A stretch of 64,000 nucleotides of DNA from assembly GCF_020921035.1 (NCBI RefSeq), contig NC_063156.1, positions 26,274,283-26,338,282 of the forward strand, given 5' to 3'. The notes beneath the pieces are model-generated. The model was not told the origin of the DNA, made no database searches, and saw only the letters and a program-made list of their open reading frames with translations. Position numbers and translations under genes: made by a program. Of the stretch, positions 60,412-64,000 are shown in pieces. The stretch is from Rhodamnia argentea. Its lineage: Eukaryota > Streptophyta > Magnoliopsida > Myrtales > Myrtaceae. Each line of letters starts with the position of its first letter. Positions within the stretch are counted from its first letter, which is position 1.

Positions 60412-63054
60412 TCATTTCTCAATCACACGCTTAGCACCCTCGAGGGTATTCTTCAATAGCATTGCGACAGTCATCGGGCCCACACCACCTGGAACAGGCG
60501 TTATATATCCTGCTACCTTGCTAGCTTCTGCAAAATGCACATCTCCTACTAACCTGTAGCCTGTTTTCTTACTGGGATCATCAACCGCATTAGTTCCTAC
60601 ATCAATGACTGCAGCACCCGGTTTGATCCAGCTACCCTTGATCTGGATTGTGAATGCACAAAAAGAGTGTCACATTTGTGCAGGGAGATATAGGTCACAG
60701 AAATAATCAATTACCAGGGAAAGGTTAATCAACTCAGGATAAAGAGAAAGAGCTAAGATCATGTAGGCTTTAACAGAGATTGAAAACACAACTCTCTGTT
60801 CTATTCGAGGGATATAATCAGGTCACAAAACAAGGCCCTGAATTATGCCTGGAGACAGGACCATAAAATGTCTAGAGAGTCTGCATACCATCATTGCTTG
60901 TCCAGCTGCAGCAATAATTATGTCCGCTTCACGAATAATAGATTCTGGGTTGTGAGTGTGCGAATGGACTACAGTAACAGTAGCATCCGCCTTCAGAAGC
61001 AACAAGGATACTGGTAACCCAACTATGTTACTTCGTCCAACCACAACAGCCTTCTTTCCTTTCGTACTTATTCCACTACGTGAGAGGAGTTCAAGGCATC
61101 CCTAGAGAAAGTACACTCGAGCATTTAGTGGAGTAGCTCTTGAATATCCTGCTTCCTTCTAGAAGGAAGTAAATAAGCTAAACTGGAAGCAAGAATATAT
61201 TATTAAAAAGCGTGAACATCATTGCCTTAGGTGTGCACGGAAGAAACAAAGGTTCTCTGCCTTTCATGGCCAACTTGCCAATGTTTAGAGGATGAAAGCC
61301 ATCAACATCTTTCTCGATACTGATCTCACTCAAGACTTTCTCTTCATTTATATGCTTTGGCAAAGGAAGCTGAACCAGTATACCTGCCAAAGCAGCAAAT
61401 GATGCATTTACAATAGACACGAGATTAGAACCCTAGGAACTTGAAGAGCCTAGGTAATTAGTAGGCTTAGACAGGACTGTCTATGCAACAAGATCCACTT
61501 TCTCATGTTTACAATGCAGAAACATTAACATTTAACACAACTTATGCTACAGGTTCTAAAATACCAGATCATAGCTGGAGATTGCACACATATCTTTCCG
61601 ATATGTGACTCCAAAAATTGGAACTTTCTTGCCATCTTGAAAACCTATAAGTTACATGCTATTCTCCAATTACTATTTATCAGAATTCCACGACATGAGT
61701 CATGACTAGAAAAAAGAAAATTTTCTTTTGCAGGCATACGAATGTATATCTAACCCAATCTACTAGTTGATTTTCTAAAATCTGCACAGGTAAAGCAGAG
61801 CTATCATAAGAAAGGTTAATAATGTGAACTCAACAACCAAACCAGTGCTTTCGGACTGATGATAGAATATACAAAGCAATAAGAATATGCGATTAATTTA
61901 GAATGAATAACTAACCAACCATGAACATCAGGGTTTGCATTTAACTCGTGGACCTTGTCAATCAATTCAGCCTCGGATACTTGCTCAGGCAAATCTACAT
62001 CGAATGATGTAATACCAACTTCAGCACATGCCTTTCTCTTCATACTTACGTAGCTTTGAGAATCCTTCCTGGTACCAACTATTACCACAGCAAGTCCAGG
62101 AACCTATGTTCATTGCAAGGTGGTGATCAGAAGCCAAATGCCTAATCAATTTAAACTAAAAACTATTGACCAACAGAATAAGCCAACTGGAAGCTCTTGC
62201 AGATCTACAATATATAGTCCAATGTAACTAGTAATGACAGATCACAAATTGGACATTCAGAAAACATGGAACTGTAGAGATTCATAACATCCACTTCAGC
62301 AGCATGTTAAACCCCAACGCTGAGTAACACTATGACAGGCTGCATTAAGGTGTGGTTCCCAAATATCAGTATCAGTATTTGATGAAAATGCAATCATCTC
62401 ATTATGTACAGATCAAATGAGTTTCTACATAGGCATCCTGTAATAGGAACCGCCTTTGAAGGAAACTAGCAGATGGGATAAATTAATCATGCGAAGCCTT
62501 CTCACTTTCAGAGCTGCTTGCAGACAGAGCACCAAGGAAGTTCACTTGTACGGCTTGGTGCAATAAAGTACAAGGTGTAGCCGGCTGAGTAGTGGAAAAA
62601 CATTCCTTCTGACTAAACTGTTTTTCTCAAGGAAGAAGGGATATTGCTTTCCATTTTAATCGAGCACAAATGCATCCTAGGCCGGCCTTTATCTATGCAT
62701 TGTTGTCCACCAGAAATATGAAAAGGAAAGCTCTGAACTTTAGCATACCATCAAAAACAGTAACAAAGAGTTCCATATCACCTTAACGTAAATGAGACAT
62801 GACAAGATTCAAGCTAACAACGTAAACCTAACCATAGTGGAACAACTTTTCCAGATAATGTAAGAGCACCTAATTAGGCGCGCACACGCACATCCATGCC
62901 ACAGCCCGCCCAGAGAGAGAAAAGAGAGAGAGACCTTGCCATACTTCTGAGATAGGTGGCTAACTTCAGAGGCAATTTCTGATCGGATGGTCTGGGCAAT
63001 GGCTTTTCCATCGATGATTTTAGCTTTGTGATCAGAGGGAAGCGATGAAGCCAT
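60412..63054 (-). CDS. FOLD2: Bifunctional methylenetetrahydrofolate dehydrogenase/cyclohydrolase
   Basis: Five exons right to left: 63054-62935, 62103-61920, 61383-61226, 61101-60889 and 60642-60412, giving 301 residues in phase. The enzyme interconverts 5,10-methylene-, 5,10-methenyl- and 10-formyl-tetrahydrofolate with NADP, feeding one-carbon units to purine and methionine synthesis. Visible features are the YVSMK motif (Tyr near 58, Lys near 62) of the folate active site, [26 protein letters not shown], the nucleotide-binding [10 protein letters not shown] (near 175-184) and the C-terminal [12 protein letters not shown]. The N-terminus [20 protein letters not shown] lacks a transit peptide and resembles the cytosolic Arabidopsis FOLD2 isoform. 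Intron 3 (61225-61102) appears to start with GC ('aag|gcaatg'). No sign of decay. Confidence 0.94.
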
Positions 63055-64000
63055 TACTGTTTCCCAATCTTCTAAACAAGAACAGGAGACAAAGCTAGTG
63101 AGTAACGAGTGATGAAGAATTCCGATTTGGAGCTCAAAACCCTACGAATCATAAGCGAAACCTACGAATTCAAAGTTTTGATCTTGCAATATGAAACTTC
63201 CACCAATTCACCAATCGAGAAAAATCCCACGAAACAACACTATAAACCAATCCCAATCCCCAATATTTAGCTCAACCAGTCACTAACTCTCACTGGGTCA
63301 CGACAGCTTCCAAAGATCTCGCGCCAAAAACCCTGATGAAAAATCAATCAACAGAACCCAAAGAGCAGGAACGTAAATACAGCGATCACTGCGGTGCGAA
63401 TCGGAAATGCTTGCAATTGCATAAGCGAAGGATTGGAATTTGGAGAGGCAATACCTCTGCTTCACTCCCCAGTTCGCCTGCAACGATGGTCTGGGTCAAA
63501 CCCCTCGGCTCAACCGTGTGCGACTCTGCTCCAATCGTCCTCGTGGAGTTCTTCCCCCATTCTGTTGGAGTGCTGCCGCTTACTGGGTCCAAACGCACCA
63601 CTTTTTTCATTTAGTTTCTGTTTTAGGGAAGCAAATAAGCCTGCCCACTGGCTGTGCCTAGCCCATCGGAGGAAGGTCCTCCCTTTGGACTGGTCCACTT
63701 CCCCACTTGTACCTCTGCAACTAACTTACTTTAATACATGCATCTTCACGACCCAAAAAAAAAAACACAGAGACTCAAGACAAGATTAGATTAGATTAGA
63801 TTAGAGTCGCCCGGTTCGGTTCGACCGGATTCACCCAACGCCGGTTTGTTCATGTGTTCTTTCCTCCACTAAAGAAAAAGGTGATTTCACTTTTCTTCCA
63901 AAATCATGAAGACCAAGAAACGAGCTCTCTAGCTTTTAGGGAAAACAATCCAAAGTAAAAAGAATGAAAAGTTAATAATGTAAAAGACGCACTATTATTT
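63055..64000. other. FOLD2 5' flank
   Basis: Likely holds the FOLD2 promoter and 5' untranslated region. A short AGATT-type pentanucleotide run lies at 63783-63805, followed by 'ccggttcggttcgaccgg', a fragment like the hAT-type repeats. Open frames on both strands at 63290-63790 have no known domain. Confidence 0.4.

Noticed and set aside
1-64000. CRISPR array, tRNA or rRNA gene, biosynthetic cluster or novel defence system
   Set aside because: I read through for spaced direct repeats, tRNA-like motifs and co-directional enzyme genes and found none. The repeats present are transposons and segmental copies.

Overview
This window is plant nuclear DNA: spliced genes with GT-AG introns, AT-rich intergenic DNA, and dense small inverted-repeat transposons with GC-rich centres. 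The style of these repeats, and the match of the proteins to woody eudicots, suggest a eucalypt or other Myrtaceae. That placement is an inference from recognition, not from a search.

Layout: 0-4.5 kb is transposon-rich intergenic DNA. An auxin-conjugating GH3 gene (+) lies at 4.6-8.1 kb. An RlmI-like rRNA methyltransferase gene (-) lies at 10.3-15.5 kb, with a hAT element in its last intron. A PCC13-62-type desiccation-related gene (-) sits at 20.8-21.9 kb inside a duplicated block spanning about 18.7-24.9 kb. A plastid enoyl-ACP reductase gene (-) with 12 coding exons lies at 26.7-29.7 kb, with an apparently duplicated untranslated first exon upstream. A broken Ty1/copia fossil occupies 35.5-42.2 kb. 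A RING-finger gene with a disrupted RING domain is at 45.7-46.2 kb and a histone H2A tail fragment is near 47.9 kb. A second duplicated block at about 48.4-57.1 kb holds two more PCC13-62-type genes (-). The cytosolic folate gene FOLD2 (-) lies at 60.4-63.1 kb.

The genes do not form one pathway and there is no operon-like logic. The main structural story is the PCC13-62 family. Three intact gene copies and one gene-less remnant share the same flanking transposon insertions, so the transposons were in place before the units were copied. The two blocks are separated by about 23.5 kb holding the enoyl-ACP reductase, the copia fossil and the gene fragments.

The reconstructed exons of GH3, the methyltransferase, the reductase, FOLD2 and all three PCC13-62 genes keep phase at every junction and contain no internal stop. 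Three unrelated genes each carry one apparent GC-AG intron. I found no tRNA or rRNA gene, no CRISPR array, and no clearly novel biological system.
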